From assembly GCA_027919835.1 (NCBI GenBank), contig JANVFP010000013.1, positions 1,240,001-1,304,000 on the forward strand: a DNA stretch of 64,000 nucleotides, read 5' to 3'. The stretch comes from Lentinula raphanica (taxonomy: Eukaryota; Basidiomycota; Agaricomycetes; Agaricales; Omphalotaceae). Positions 1 through 11,941 of the stretch are shown here, piece by piece. The position numbers were made by a program, and so were the translations under genes. Within the stretch, counting starts at the first letter, position 1. Each line of letters opens with the position of its first letter. The notes under the pieces are model-generated. The model was not told the DNA's origin. It saw nothing but the letters and a program-made list of their open reading frames with translations, and made no database searches.

Positions 1-470
1 AAATAGCTGCAAGAAAAGATAGCCCATAGTGAGTGCCATTGATCTGTTGCAGTGCCGAGAAATAGCAGGCAATTGTATATCCGCGCAAGCACCGGTGTAT
101 GAATACTACTCACTATCAGAATATAGCCTTGGGTTTGCTTGTAATATCTTTCTCCCCATCCGCGGTCCGAAGTTAATGCTTGGGTCCAAACTTCACACTC
201 GGTCACCAAGCGTTCTCAACGTCCAACTGGCACTGTTGTTGGTGTTCCGATAAGCGGGAGTAACCGATTGTATAATATATTGAACGTATCCCAACATATC
301 GCGCAGTTGCTCTTCTATTCGCATGGCACATGCAAACGATAGCTTCCCGAAATCAGCTCCGATGCGCGACTTTCAGTCGCGAATAAAAAGCCAGTCCTTT
401 TATCCCTTTCCTCCCCCACCTCGGTTCCAACTTCCAACTCACTCACACTCGTTCAACACATTCATTAACC
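1..470. other. 5' flank, no gene seen
   Basis: No ORF here resembles a protein. Shortly before the dehydrogenase start there is an A-rich TATA-like stretch (about 382-389) followed by a pyrimidine-rich tract, a common basidiomycete promoter layout. A short perfect hairpin (6-bp stem, 3-nt loop) lies at 366-380; nothing ties it to a function. Confidence 0.4.
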
Positions 471-2008
471 ATGCTTTCCCTACGAGCCTTAAACTTTGCC
501 CCAATGTGGCTCAGCCTGGTCATGATGATTCCTCGTGCTTGTCTTTCGGTAGAAATCGACAGGGAGGGTCTGCCTGACACAGGTTTAAACACCACTGCAT
601 GGGAGACTGGAGTGCTTCCTCCTCTCACCGACATGTGGGAGCTCAACGACTTCCAAATTGCTGCCAAGAACGTCTTGGGAGCCCGATGGTATGGTCAGTG
701 TGCTTCCTTATGGTGAAAGAATATATCCTCCTGATGATACATCCCTTCAGCCTCTTATCGCACCGCTGCCTTGGATCAAGTCACGTATGAAGCGAACATG
801 AATATCTGGAAAAAAGTTCGCCTCAACGGTTATACCTTTCGTGATGTTTCGAATGTGAATCTTAAGTGAGTTCCGAGCTGGTCGCTTCACATACTGTTTT
901 TCTGAGTTACCTACATATATGTTATCAGCACCACCATTCTAGGTTACAATTTTACCGTTCCGTTCTTTATTGCTCCGGCTGCATACGCGGGACATACGAA
1001 TGCCTCCGCTGAACTGTCACTTGCCAGAGCAGCAGGAAAAATGGGCGCTCTTTACGCTGTACGTATCGAATTTTGAAGTGAAAGTTTATTGTTCAATCTA
1101 ATAATTGTCACAGCCTAGTATTGAGTCAACAAAATCAATGGAAGAGATAGCTGACGCTGGTTTCTCCAACCAGACCATGTTCCATCAAGAATATGTTTGG
1201 TCGAATCGTACTCTTCTGATAGACGATCTAAGTCGTATGGAGGCCGCAGGGTACAAAGCCATATTCCTCACTGTTGACAATACCGGTGTAAATGGTATAA
1301 GGTATGAAGTGTCATACACTATGGACTATCTTCTCTAACGCACTCTCACAAGGGTTCAGGCTATGCGACAAACTGGAGAACTTGACTCAGAGTAGGTGAC
1401 ACCGCGATTTTCATTCACAATGTCTTGACCTACTCTCGTTCGCAGCTCCGGTCATTCTGCAAGCTTCACCCTCCAAGCCTTGGCCGAGATTCGCAACCTT
1501 ACTACGCTTCCCATCGTCCCGAAAGGAATCAAAACCGCAGCAGATGCTAAAACCTGTTTAGACCTCGGTTTCCCAGCCATCTATATTTCCAATCACGGAG
1601 GACGAGTATTGGACGGGGTTCCTACTGCTGTAGAAATTCTGTTGGATATCAGGAAACAGTACCCTGAAGTTTTTGAGAAGATGGAAGTGTACGCAGACGG
1701 AGGGGTAAGAAGCGCGAATCATATCATCACCCTTCTCGCATTAGGCGCAAAAGCCGTTGGCTTAGGAAGGAGTCCCATCTTTGCGAACATCTACGGCGAA
1801 GATGGCGTTGATAGATTACTGACATTGCTCACGGCCGAGTTACAAACATCGCTGCAACTTATGGGCGAAGCTAATGTTCAGAATGTGGTAGGAAATACAT
1901 CATACGTAAGGAGTCTAATTCTCTATATCTTCCGTTCGAATTCTTTCTGAATGATCGCACTAGGTAAATACCAAGCAAGTAGAAGCGGAATACTTTGGTA
2001 TCAGTTGA
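471..2008 (+). CDS. FMN-dependent 2-hydroxyacid dehydrogenase/oxidase with signal peptide
   Basis: Seven exons join in frame (471-693, 751-865, 929-1058, 1114-1301, 1353-1391, 1446-1905, 1964-2008) to give about 399 residues. The product belongs to the FMN-dependent alpha-hydroxy acid dehydrogenase family (lactate oxidase, glycolate oxidase, flavocytochrome b2), which oxidises L-2-hydroxyacids to 2-oxoacids. Visible hallmarks are FIAPAAYAG in the first barrel strands, LTVDN, VPKGIKTAADA (FMN-phosphate lysine region), SNHGGR with the catalytic His and substrate Arg, and ADGGVRS followed by LGAKAVGLGR near the C-terminus. There is no cytochrome b5 domain. Residues 1-26 form a hydrophobic signal peptide, and NXT/NXS sites suggest glycosylation, so the enzyme is probably secreted, which is unusual for the family. 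The segment between LTVDN and the FMN lysine is short because the usual extended substrate loop is reduced. The substrate cannot be told from sequence. Confidence 0.88.
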
Positions 2009-2333
2009 ACGATGAATAGGACATTCGTAGGAGTTTAGGAAATACATAGAGCTGATAACATGCTAATATGCCGAGACTGTAGAACCATATCCCCTCCTAT
2101 CCTTCGTGTAATGTGTACGATTGTCAGTAAATTGACCGTTCGGGGGACCCAGTCAAGGGAAAGTGGATCAGAGATTGCACTTGCACAGACTGGAAGCACA
2201 TTTGCTGTCGCGTTATTCGTAATTTTTTTCAATGTTAAAGTTACAACACGCGTAAGACTACATCAACGAAATGACTGTACAAGTTCAGATAGTCATAGCG
2301 CACAGATAACGAGTTCATGAATTCATACTTTTT
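2009..2333. other. convergent intergenic region
   Basis: This lies between the 3' ends of the dehydrogenase (plus strand) and the DNMT5 gene (minus strand). A 65-codon minus-strand ORF at 2035-2232 has no recognisable features. I see no other structure and read it as two 3' UTRs. Confidence 0.4.
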
Positions 2334-5300
2334 TCATACCTGAGGGGCTGTCCGCTGCGAATAAATCTCTTCGTCCATGGTATTTTTCGTCAAAAATCGG
2401 TAGACATTAACATGTTTTGTTTGACCATATCGAACCAAACGTCCAATCGCTTGTGTTTCGCAGGCATTGTATATCTCTTGAGAGGGTGCGAGCAGAGGAG
2501 AAAGGAAGATAGCATGATTGGCGGATGTTAAGTTGGCCCCACTGGCACTTTCATCCATGACGTTCAACAAGAGTACGCGCTCTTTGCTCTCGTTTTGGAA
2601 TTTTTCCAGGTTTTTGCTTTTCTGAGACGCACTACCCCGGATTTCCAAGAATTGAATTTTATGATGTTCGAGTGCCTCGGTGACTTTCTTCATGAGATCA
2701 GGGAACTGGACGAAGACTAAGATGCGATCGTCTTTCGGGATCTCTTTCCTACGAGGGATCAGCTTTGTATTCTTCTCAAATGAATTTCGCTTACTTGATC
2801 AGATGCACGACTTGCTCAAGTTTCATCCCGTAATGTTTCCCTTTGCCATCTCGTTCAACGTCGTCAACGCCCAACGTATCAGCCTTCACAACGTTGATAA
2901 TCCGAGCTGCGGATTTACATCCACCTGAGGCAGAATAAACACACTCCTCTTTTTCGGCGCAAGAACGAACGCAGTCGTTGCAGCCGATATGACCACAAGA
3001 AGATAGGGCAGAGGCTTCTTCCACTTCCAGACCCTCGCGCCCGCAAACAGGACAGGATAGAACCGGAGGATGTTCCGTTTGTTTCTGCAAGTCCCGCACG
3101 ACAGTAAAATATCGCAGTGAGCGGACTCGGCCAACAAGCTCCTTTGTGAGTCGTCGTATTTCATGTGTCTTTTCACGGTGGTCCCAGATTTGTGCTTTGA
3201 CCGATTCAGAGAGCACAACATCGTCCTTACGCGGCTTGGCCTTCACAGCAGGCGCGTCGGCCTTTTCTATGAGGGCACAGATGATATTTGTTGCTTCTAA
3301 ATCTTCAACGCCCTCTGTCCGACAAATCCGGAGCCATTCGAGGAACATCGATTCACCTCCAGCGTTGTTGAGTTTCTTGCTTAGATCCTTCTCTCTCTTG
3401 ACGGCATCTTTGACTGCAGAAAGCAAACTGTCCTTGCATTCGTTCAGTTGTTTCTGACGCTCTTTTACGATGACATCACAGGCTTTCATCGCATTCTCGT
3501 TATTGGATTCGACCTCGAAATGTGAGCATCGTTTCAGAAGAGCCTCTTCCGCAGACCTTGATATTCTCAGTACACAGAATTTCTAATTGGTACAGATTGA
3601 CTCACTTGCTTTCTCCTAGAGATTGTGCGACTCTTTTCTCTCGGTCACTCTCGGTCTTCTTGTTGCGTTTGACTGTCATCTCTAGTGCACGTAGATAGTG
3701 TTCAAGTTCGAGATAGATAGCTCGTTCTGCGGCGGGCAGAATGATCTCCACATTCTTTTCACTCCAAGGAATTTCGTCGATTTCAGCAATATTCTGAAAA
3801 GGACGATGATCAGCCACCAGCCATGGAATCTGTCAAAATATGCCTACTTGTCTTACAAAACGATCCAGGAATCGCTGTCCAATCTTATGTCGGTGCGCAT
3901 GCCATTCAAGAGTGTGAACCTCGCGGAAGGAGTGGAATTTCTCAACATCTACGAGCGTGTGTGTAAGTACTTCAAACGCATCACACGTTTGAGATGGAAT
4001 TTACCGGTACGTTCCCTTTTACGTTTCTTGACTTCTGCCGATTGACCCTCGCCATCGTCATCAATACCGAGATGGACATCCAGGAAAGCAGAAATGGTCT
4101 TCACGGCGCCAAAATCATGGACAGGGGGAGTCCCAGAAAGTACCCAGTGCCGTTCTCCGGTGAGATTGTTGACCAATGCATGAACTTTGCCATCGAGGTA
4201 CGTGTACTCATCGACGACTATACGTGCAAATTGGAACATTTCTAAGGGAGGCGCTTGCATCTCTGTCCAATCCCCATTGACTTTGCCCATGCCCAACTTC
4301 CAAGGATCGGTGTCGACACGTTGCTTCTTTGCCGGACGATTTCCATCACCGTTCGCTTTACGTTTCCCCTTTTGAGCTGACGATTGGGACTCGGCATCAA
4401 CTTCTATATCGTCTTCACTAGCGGAACTAGGTGGTGGAGCCGACTGCTTTTTTACTGGTTTCTTCATGGGTTTCTTCTTTGACTTGGACTTTGGGGCAGG
4501 GGAATCGTCATCAGAAAGAACGCCCGACGAATGGTCATCATCTGATGTGGAAGAGTCGCTGGAGCCTCCAGCAAAATCGTCGTCATCATCATCATCATCA
4601 TTTACCGCCCGCCTACCAGTCGACTTGCCGCGTGATTGACCGTTCTTCGACGCAGATTTTTCCTTTGATGTACTTTTAGAATCATTGTCTGATGAATCAT
4701 CGCCTGAGGAAACGAGGACCGATTTTCGAGCGGCAGCACGTTGACTTCGCTTCCTCGGAGCTTCATCTTGCTCTGCGTCCGACGTCTCGACCGACGTGAT
4801 TGAATTTGTGCTGGGATGTTGATACTTAGTAATCTCGACTGATTCTAAGACTGTACGGGTCCGATTTGTTTTAGGCTGTTGGTGCACAGTTAAAGGTTCT
4901 TCTGGGACCGTAGATTGTTTCTCCATCGCATCAACCGCGTCTCGATATTTTTTACCTTTCAATCTCTTAGTTTGCATCTGTGCAGCTTGATCTGCCTCTG
5001 CTTGGGCTGTGAAGATAGATTGGATGAGTTCGGCCACATGATGTTGCTATCGCACTGACCTCTCTTTTGAGCTTTCTCAATTTCAGCTTTCACAGATGCG
5101 GAGCCCTGCTCGCGTAGTCGATTTGTCTGGCTTCTCAAAGCTGCAGAGACTGTCCGTAAATGGTCGTTGAAATGCCGTCCATCTTTCGAGGGCAAGGGAC
5201 CGACCGCAGCAAGGGATGTCAGATTATCCAGATAGACGTTACTCTTGAAGATATTCGAAGCCACAATGATGATATCTGCTTCTTGGAAATCATCGATGGT

Positions 5301-8300
5301 CGCCGAGTTAAGATTCGAGACAGTGGATAGGACAAGGGTTTTAAAACGTTTTCCGGTAAACTTGCGGACTTCCGAATCCCATTGTCTGGTCAAGTGAGGA
5401 GGGACAATGACGAGTGTACCCTTGAGGAGGATTTTACCATCGATAGCATCTTGTTTGGCAAATTCCCTCTCTATTGTTTTCCACGTACAGTCGATAAGGC
5501 CCAAAGTGATCGCAGTCTTCCCGTAACCAACCTGGTCCGCAAGTACGCCACCCCGAACGTGGATGGGCCGTTGGGCAAGTCCTTCGGCTCTCCAGCCCAA
5601 AGGTTCCAAGACAGCTTCCGAGATTTCCTCCTCTACGAAAGGTTCTGCATCCAATGCTTCCTGGCGAATCATCCATTCTAGTGAACGAGTTTGCTCCTTG
5701 CGTAATTTGAGTTTGAAGCTAGGGGGTTGTGCATGTTCCTTGTCGAGTTTATTACTCAAGATAGAGAATTTGGGAAGATTGAGAGAAGCTGCAGGGGTGA
5801 AATTGGTATCGAGTCGCCATGAGAGCACAGGCTTCTCTGAGCGTCCGGCAGAAGGCAAACGAGACAATGCACGGTGCAAAAGCGAAGGCACGTTGATACC
5901 GATACGCACGGTTCCCGTTCCATCGTCCGACAACAGTAACTGGGTCAGGAAAGGATTCGGACGTCGCTTCAGACGACGTTCATACTCGCCGGCCTGTACA
6001 GGGTCCTCCATACCAACAATCTTATTCTTAACCTGCACATACTCGATACTTGGGGCCGTCGGGGCGCAACGTTCGCAATTGGAATGATCGACGTCTTCGA
6101 CCGTTTGCCAAGAGTGAAACCTCCCAGACACATCCTTGACTCGTTCGAGGAGCCAGGCGATCGAACGAAAGATTTCTCTCTCATCTGACTTGTTGACCTC
6201 GCGCCAAAATCCCAACGGCCATTCAGAACCGCTTTGACCTCGAAGAGGGGTGCTTAGCGAAAGTAGCACCGTGGCATGTTGACAAGCAAGATTAGAAGCT
6301 GAAACCTCGATCGAGCTTTCCGGAATTCCAATTTTTGCCTCTTGTCCTGGTGTGGGCTTTGGGAGGAAAACGATAGGACTATGACGAAAGTCATGAGCAT
6401 GGCGGAGCTTACCTGTAATTTGACAACACTGCATCTAACCCATTGAAATGGTAGGTGACACTTCACCTTCTCCAGATCATCCTTATCGGACTGACGCCAT
6501 TTGGGACTAAGTTTAGCGACAAACGGCCGCGATTCACCAAATTCCAGTCTTCTGATCTCTGTTGAGAAGGTGAAGCAGTCTTCGGAGTCCTTGGTGCGGT
6601 GAGGGACTAAGAGCATGTACAGCTGAGGTAGGGAGACATCGCCATCCTTCTGCTTATGAAGGGCGTTACAAGCTGTCCCGCAGCGGTCGAGGAGTTCATA
6701 AGAGCCAGAGATATCACGGTCGAATTTAGATTTATCGTCTTTCGGGACTGATATCTCTATTCCAGACCATACCTTCTTTTCCCTGTATTTATCTTCTTGC
6801 AGCCCAAGGCGCGACTCCCAAGCAGGTATCAACTCGCCGGAACCTTTGACCGTGATATCAACCTCGGTGGATTTGGGTAGCGCGAAAGCCCATTGACCCG
6901 ATAGCAAAGAATCTTGACAGATCAAGCGGCCGACTGGGTTGTCGAGGATCTGCCTTATTGGAGCATTGGCGGGTTCCTCGTCCTTGGGTTTAGCAAAGAA
7001 CCTCCATTCCGGCCGTTGGGGATGCAGATGTAATTCCAAAGAACCATGAGGTGAGCGGAAGATAGCGCTCCAAATCTCTTGTCGCTTGAGTTCGACGTAA
7101 CGGAAATCAGAGCTCGAAGCGAGTAAAACAGCAGTCCGCCATTCCTTCCATATTGTGCTATCCACAACGCCTATGGTTTTCTCATGTAGATCGTCTAGTA
7201 GCCACTCAGTAACGTTCGGTAACGATAGGCACATAGGCAAAGCAGACTTGAGCTCCATTTCGAAGTGGGAAGGAGGAAGGCGAGGATTCGCAGCGATGTC
7301 AATCGGTTCTGCGTTATGCTCGGGTCGACCACCACATCTCTTACAAGACGATGTGCCGCAGTCCCTGCATCGAGAAAGAGGCCTTGATGTGATGTCTGTG
7401 CGTCCTTCGCATGAGCAGAGGCGGACTGTCTGCGATGCAATCTTCAATAGATGTTCCAAGTCTTGATTTCCAGTGGCAGCAAGGTCAAGGGGTTTGAAGC
7501 TCAAGCTCTCCTCCCCAATGATTCGTTCGCCTATTGGAAGCTCCGCGGAGTCAGCGGCGACCTCTGCATCTTCCATCTCAACGTCCTCGAGTTCTTTCAA
7601 TCCTCCGCCGTAAACAGTTCTATCCTTCCCGTCCTTGAAGAGGCGTTGGCTGACTATTAGAGAGCCAACAATGCAAGCGCCCACTACGGTTGTAGACATT
7701 GCATTCCCTGCAAGGTCGGCGAGCTGATCCTCAGTTTCCCGAGTCAACAACAATCTGTCGACGGGAAGACCTTGCATAGAAAGCGCCTCTAATCCAACCA
7801 TGGGTCCACCTCGATTCGTGATATAGGGAATCATAGAAGGTGTAAGGCAGGGACAGATGCCAACCTTGTTCGACCCAATCGTCCTGTCAACATTTTGCGA
7901 CAAATTCCAAACTTGCCTGAAGTTAAGCAGACTCAGTCAGATTACATTCAGCATGAATCACGAAACCACGCTTACGTCTTGTAGGAAGGATCAATACCTT
8001 TCTTCGCATCACGCAGAAGACTGATATCTAGTAGATCCCAGACGCGCTCTACCTGCACCACTGCCCAATCAGTCCAGGCAAAACTGAGCATTTTACAGAA
8101 ACCTCCTACGAACTTGTTCAGCTACGAGTGGGAGAACATAATAAGGTGTTGTACCAACCTTCGTCCCAAGAGGTCAAAGGCCGTTTGAGGCCTAGCGCCT
8201 CCTCAAGTCGCGCCCTTTGATGTCGAGATTCACAACGACTCCAATCTGTGCGGCCAGTCCGACGATCAAGAGAATTCTGGGATTCTTGAGCTTGTTTTTG

Positions 8301-9297
8301 GCGAGATTGGTGAATTCGAGGGTCATCAATAGGAAGTAAGAAAGAATCTAGAGTGGATGAAGCAGGCCGTCGAAGCTTCTCAACCCAACTCTTCCATTTC
8401 TGGGGAATGGGAGATTTCTTCTGATCGACGGCAATGAGATAGACACGGGTGCGCGTATGGGGAATGTAATATTGTTTGGTGTCGACACGGATATGAAGGG
8501 CGCTGTAATTATGTTTCTCGAATTTCTCCTGAACTCTGTCCCAAGGTGCAGAACATACGTTCTCAAGAATGACCACAGGAGGTCGATGTTTCGTTACCCA
8601 GCCCATCATGCCGCGAAAAGTGCGTCCGGATTCCCCGTTGGCGTCAATATCCTGCTTCTCGTTGTTCAGATTGGAGTAGTCCACACAGGAAGTTCCAGCT
8701 ACGAGAAGATCGACATTTCCGGGTACTGGCGCTAGAGCTCCATATGCGGTATGACTATAGGAATTGAAAATCATCTTGAGAACGCGGTGCATACTTCAGA
8801 AAAATTGGAAACACGCACGCTTTGTCGTTACCCAGCTCACATACATCGCGGAACAATAATGGAGGATGAAAGTTCCTCTCGATATAAGCCTGCTTGAACG
8901 GTTCTATTTCACATGAGAAAACGTGCTCTATGTCCAGTGCAACGCCGTACTGAGCGCTCATGTTTTCGACAATCATATCGAGAGCAAGAAGGGGAGATTC
9001 TGTGCCAGAACACATAGTGGCTACGCGAAATTTTCGTCCTTGAAGACGAGTAGCGACGTCTTCAAGTTCTGGGGCCCGGCGTACAATGTCGCTGAACATG
9101 GCAGAGATGTCGTGTAGAGGTGGGAGGTCAGAAGCATCCGCCTTTTTGACCAACGGCGCGTCCTCTTCCGCGTCGACGGCCATGGAGTCTTCTGCCTCGT
9201 CATCTTCAGATGGCTTTGCAGCCTTGGCAGTTTTAGATCCTCTAAAAAAACCATCGAGGGTCTTCTGCTTGGATTTGGCCCTGAGCTCCTTTGCCAT
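2334..9297 (-). CDS. DNMT5: DNMT5-type DNA cytosine methyltransferase fused to SNF2/RING ATPase
   Basis: One continuous minus-strand gene encodes about 2,100 residues. The methyltransferase part shows motif I MCSGTESPLLALD (about residue 105), motif IV GTSCVDYS with the catalytic Cys (about 185), motif VI LENV, motif VIII HTRTRVYLIA and motif X GNAMSTTVVGA (about 390). The GTSC form of motif IV, instead of PCQ, marks the DNMT5 family, whose Cryptococcus member is an ATP-dependent maintenance enzyme for hemimethylated CpG. The ORF holding motif X (7903 down to 6254) runs straight into the linker and SNF2 half, so the fusion is real. The SNF2 half has Walker A ADQVGYGKT, a DEYT Walker B, LSGTPP, a RING finger (CPVC..CGHIGCNDC, near 3,000) and QAIGRLVRYGQ. 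A long Asp/Ser/Lys-rich insert (about 4,350-4,750) separates Walker A and B. No chromodomain is visible. The start is MAKELRAKSK at 9297; residues 11-18 form a PIP box. It acts in the nucleus on replicated DNA. Intron borders near 8,050, 6,370 and 5,030 are tentative. Confidence 0.93.
9244..9267 (-). other. PIP box (PCNA-binding motif) in the DNMT5 N-terminus
   Basis: The codons spell QKTLDGFF, an exact match to the PCNA-interacting consensus Q-x-x-[LIM]-x-x-[FY]-[FY]. It lies eleven residues from the start and is flanked on both sides by lysines, as in many real PIP boxes. The tail after it is acidic and disordered before the methyltransferase fold starts. Confidence 0.75.
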
Positions 9298-9627
9298 TTT
9301 GAAGAAGGGGAGGAGAAAGTGGGTGGAGAAGAATAAAGAGAGAAATAAGAACGCGTCGTCACATGGTGTCACTTTTGTGACATCTCGTGTAAACCGCCTA
9401 GACCCGCCTTCACCTGTTTGCTGAGTGAGCTTGAAGGGTGACTCTCCCTCAAATCATTCAAAAACAAAGCAACTTCGGGAGTCGGTCTTAAAAAGATACA
9501 TATGACTCGGATTTCTGTTGCACACTTCAGCCGGCAGTGGGAGTCTGGGACATGTAAATAATGGAAAGCGTTCCAAAAACATAACGGTATAATTATACAG
9601 GTCACTAATCTATCCCAGCGAAACAGT
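9298..9627. other. intergenic region upstream of DNMT5
   Basis: This is the promoter side of DNMT5 and the 3' side of the GT69 gene, both on the minus strand. No credible ORF, repeat or clear TATA box was seen. Confidence 0.4.
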
Positions 9628-11612
9628 CTATTGCAGTCTCTGCAGCTCATCGTGTATTGAGAAACCGAGTCTGCGTTGAGTTTTTGTGGCCTTTCGACCG
9701 CCGGTTTGCCTATAGTGATTGAGAGAAATCAACAGTGATCCTTGAAAGTCAGAATTTCAAAAGATGATCGACTTACCTTTGCTCCTGGCACACGAAACTT
9801 TCAGGTGCACCCTCCCAATCTTCGAGTACATATTTACCTCGTACTTCTTCGTTAGTCTCTCCATTCCCGAACAAATCAAGAGCAAGTTGGGTATGACTGA
9901 CCCCCGCATACGTCGTGGGGCACCTAGGGTTCACCAGGATCCTGGCAGGTCTGAATACAGAATTAGGAATAGATAATCTTCCTTGTTCGATGTCTTCAGC
10001 TGGTGGAACAACTTCGCCGCCTTCTTCGTCTGACATAGCATCATAATCCGATCCAACATTGGCATCTGGGTCAAGAGCGGCGGCTGCAGCTTCTCGTTTC
10101 TGTTTTGCCTCTTCGGCATTGGCGGCGCGAGCTTCGTCCATCAGCGGATCTCTTTGAGCAACATCAATAAGTTCCACATCGCGTTTTCTGTTGCCTCTAG
10201 GCGGACTGCCACCATTAACACGGTCCACTTCATCCATGGCATCGCGAGCGCTCCTAACCCACAAATCACGACAGAACCACGCCTGACTGCTATCCAAACA
10301 AGGAGAGTCGGGGTTTCGCGTTGGTGGCTCCTCCGTTGTACTGAGGTTGTGGAAATCAGTTCCGGCGCGGTAAGAGATGCCTTTGTAGTACGATTGAGCA
10401 GGGTCAACAACGTGTGTACCGGCTTCGCAGCAGAAAACCTGGAAGGGCAGATGTTGGGCGTAGCGAGCAGCACCAACTTTGTCTCGAGGAGGCACAGCGT
10501 CAGGCTTTGACGAGGATTTCGATTGTCTGAATTGGTCGCCTTCAATGTCACGAGTACGCCATCTGCGAAGACAATATTGAGATTCCTGAAAGACACGCCA
10601 ACATAGAGCATATATACCTATCAGAGAAGATGAAGAAGCCATTGTGCTCTGCCCAATCCATTCCACAGACCATGGCCGCATCGTTCGCAAGACTGATCTT
10701 GATGGTTTCCAAGATATCGTTGGGACACGTAAAGCCTTTCAGCCAGATGACACGGTGAAACTTAATTTGCCGTTTTTGCTGAAGCTCTTTTAGAGGTTCG
10801 AGAGCAAGGTTCCGCATATGGGCTTCCTCGAGAGGATAGTAAGCAGTATTCGGATCCTCTGTCATTCCTGGGACTCGACGAATTCTGAAAGGAACGCCGA
10901 GCAGAGTGAGCACCGCTTCACATAGATCAACGATGGTTTCGGTGGAATCCCGAGAGTCGTAGTCCAGCATAGAGACGAATATGTTGTTGTTCCCTAGTCG
11001 TTTCGCCATCTGAACGATAACAGCGAGTTGGTCCACAAGGAAATGGTCGGCGGAATGAATGACGATGGCAAAGTAGTAGATATGGTCCTGGCGTATAATG
11101 TCGTCCCATGCATCTTCACGTTTGTTTTGGTTGAAAGGTCGGACAAGAGTGGGGCAGAGCGCCGCAACCCATCCATTGAGGGAAAGAAGTTGATCTATAG
11201 CGCTCAGAACATGTTGGGCATCCATAGGAGCAGTATCTTTACTCATGATACTGGTCGCAAGTCAGTTTTCGTATTAGCTTAGCGAAAGTTGAACTCACTA
11301 GGGCAGCTGAAATCTGTCCCAGTAGTCGTTAATGCCATTGCGAATCACGTCTCCGAGCACTTCGTGTCTTGAGTCTCTGCCTATCCTTGACTGCAAGAAC
11401 TTATGCCTCTGAACATTCAGCGACTTGTCTGGTCGAGTAGCACGTTCGATGAAGTTGTGTTCTTCAATTTGATTGGTATGTGTTGTGGTCGCGAATGAAC
11501 GCGACGAAGACGCTGGATCGGAAGAAGGGAAAAAGAGGGCTCGAACAAGGAAGAGGGCTGCTGCTACAAAAGCCAGACGGGACAAGTTCCGTCGCCGCAG
11601 CGAGATTGGCAT
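9628..11612 (-). CDS. GT69 alpha-1,3-mannosyltransferase, CMT1/CAP59 family
   Basis: Five exons give a type II Golgi protein. The start is the ATG at 11612 (MPISLRRRN), followed by a basic stretch and one membrane anchor of about 17 hydrophobic residues; upstream in-frame codons lack an ATG. The lumenal domain carries family landmarks: IRNGINDYWDRFQLP-like entry, FVSMLDYDSRDST, a long RRVPGMTEDPN stretch, HRVIWLKGFTCPNDILE, MVCGMDWAEHNG and FCCEAGTHVVDP. These match cryptococcal mannosyltransferase 1 (CMT1) and CAP59, which transfer mannose in alpha-1,3 linkage in capsule or wall glycans. An Ala/Glu/Asp-rich insert (about residues 380-460) separates these from a C-terminal conserved block. 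The last exon, after a phase-2 intron near 9,770, adds a short basic tail and a stop at 9628. Donor, acceptor and product remain inferred. Confidence 0.88.
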
Positions 11613-11941
11613 GATGGAGGCGACAAAAGACAAAATGAACCCCTCAAAGCGTCGTGGGCGGAGGCTAGAGCGGAGGATGTAAGTCGCTCACTTAAGCGCC
11701 GTCATCATCAGAAACAGGCGCTCAAGAATCTTCTCTCAGCTCTGCCCTGTTGAATGTTCTGCCCCAGTTCTGCGCCCTCCGGAGGACCATGCTTGGTTTG
11801 AGTGATACATTATCATTTGTGGCATAGAGACAAAGTATGCTGTTTTATACATAGTATGTGTGTAGAAGCTTGAAAATTGAAAGTTGATGCAATGCAGAAG
11901 AATAGAAAGGTAAGTATCCAGAAAAATAGATCGAGAGAGTA
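11613..11941. other. intergenic region, GT69 promoter side
   Basis: No gene-like ORF. The region holds the GT69 promoter (minus strand) and the 3' UTR of the CID-domain gene. No repeat was seen. Confidence 0.4.

Noticed and set aside
2035..2232. Extra 3' exon of the DNMT5 gene
   Set aside because: The frame can be opened by a GT at the end of the last exon, but the peptide has no helicase-C features and the stop at 2334 fits the family end.
11613..11633. Upstream start for the GT69 protein (MSFVASI...)
   Set aside because: The codon there is TTG; the first ATG at 11612 gives a normal type II anchor.
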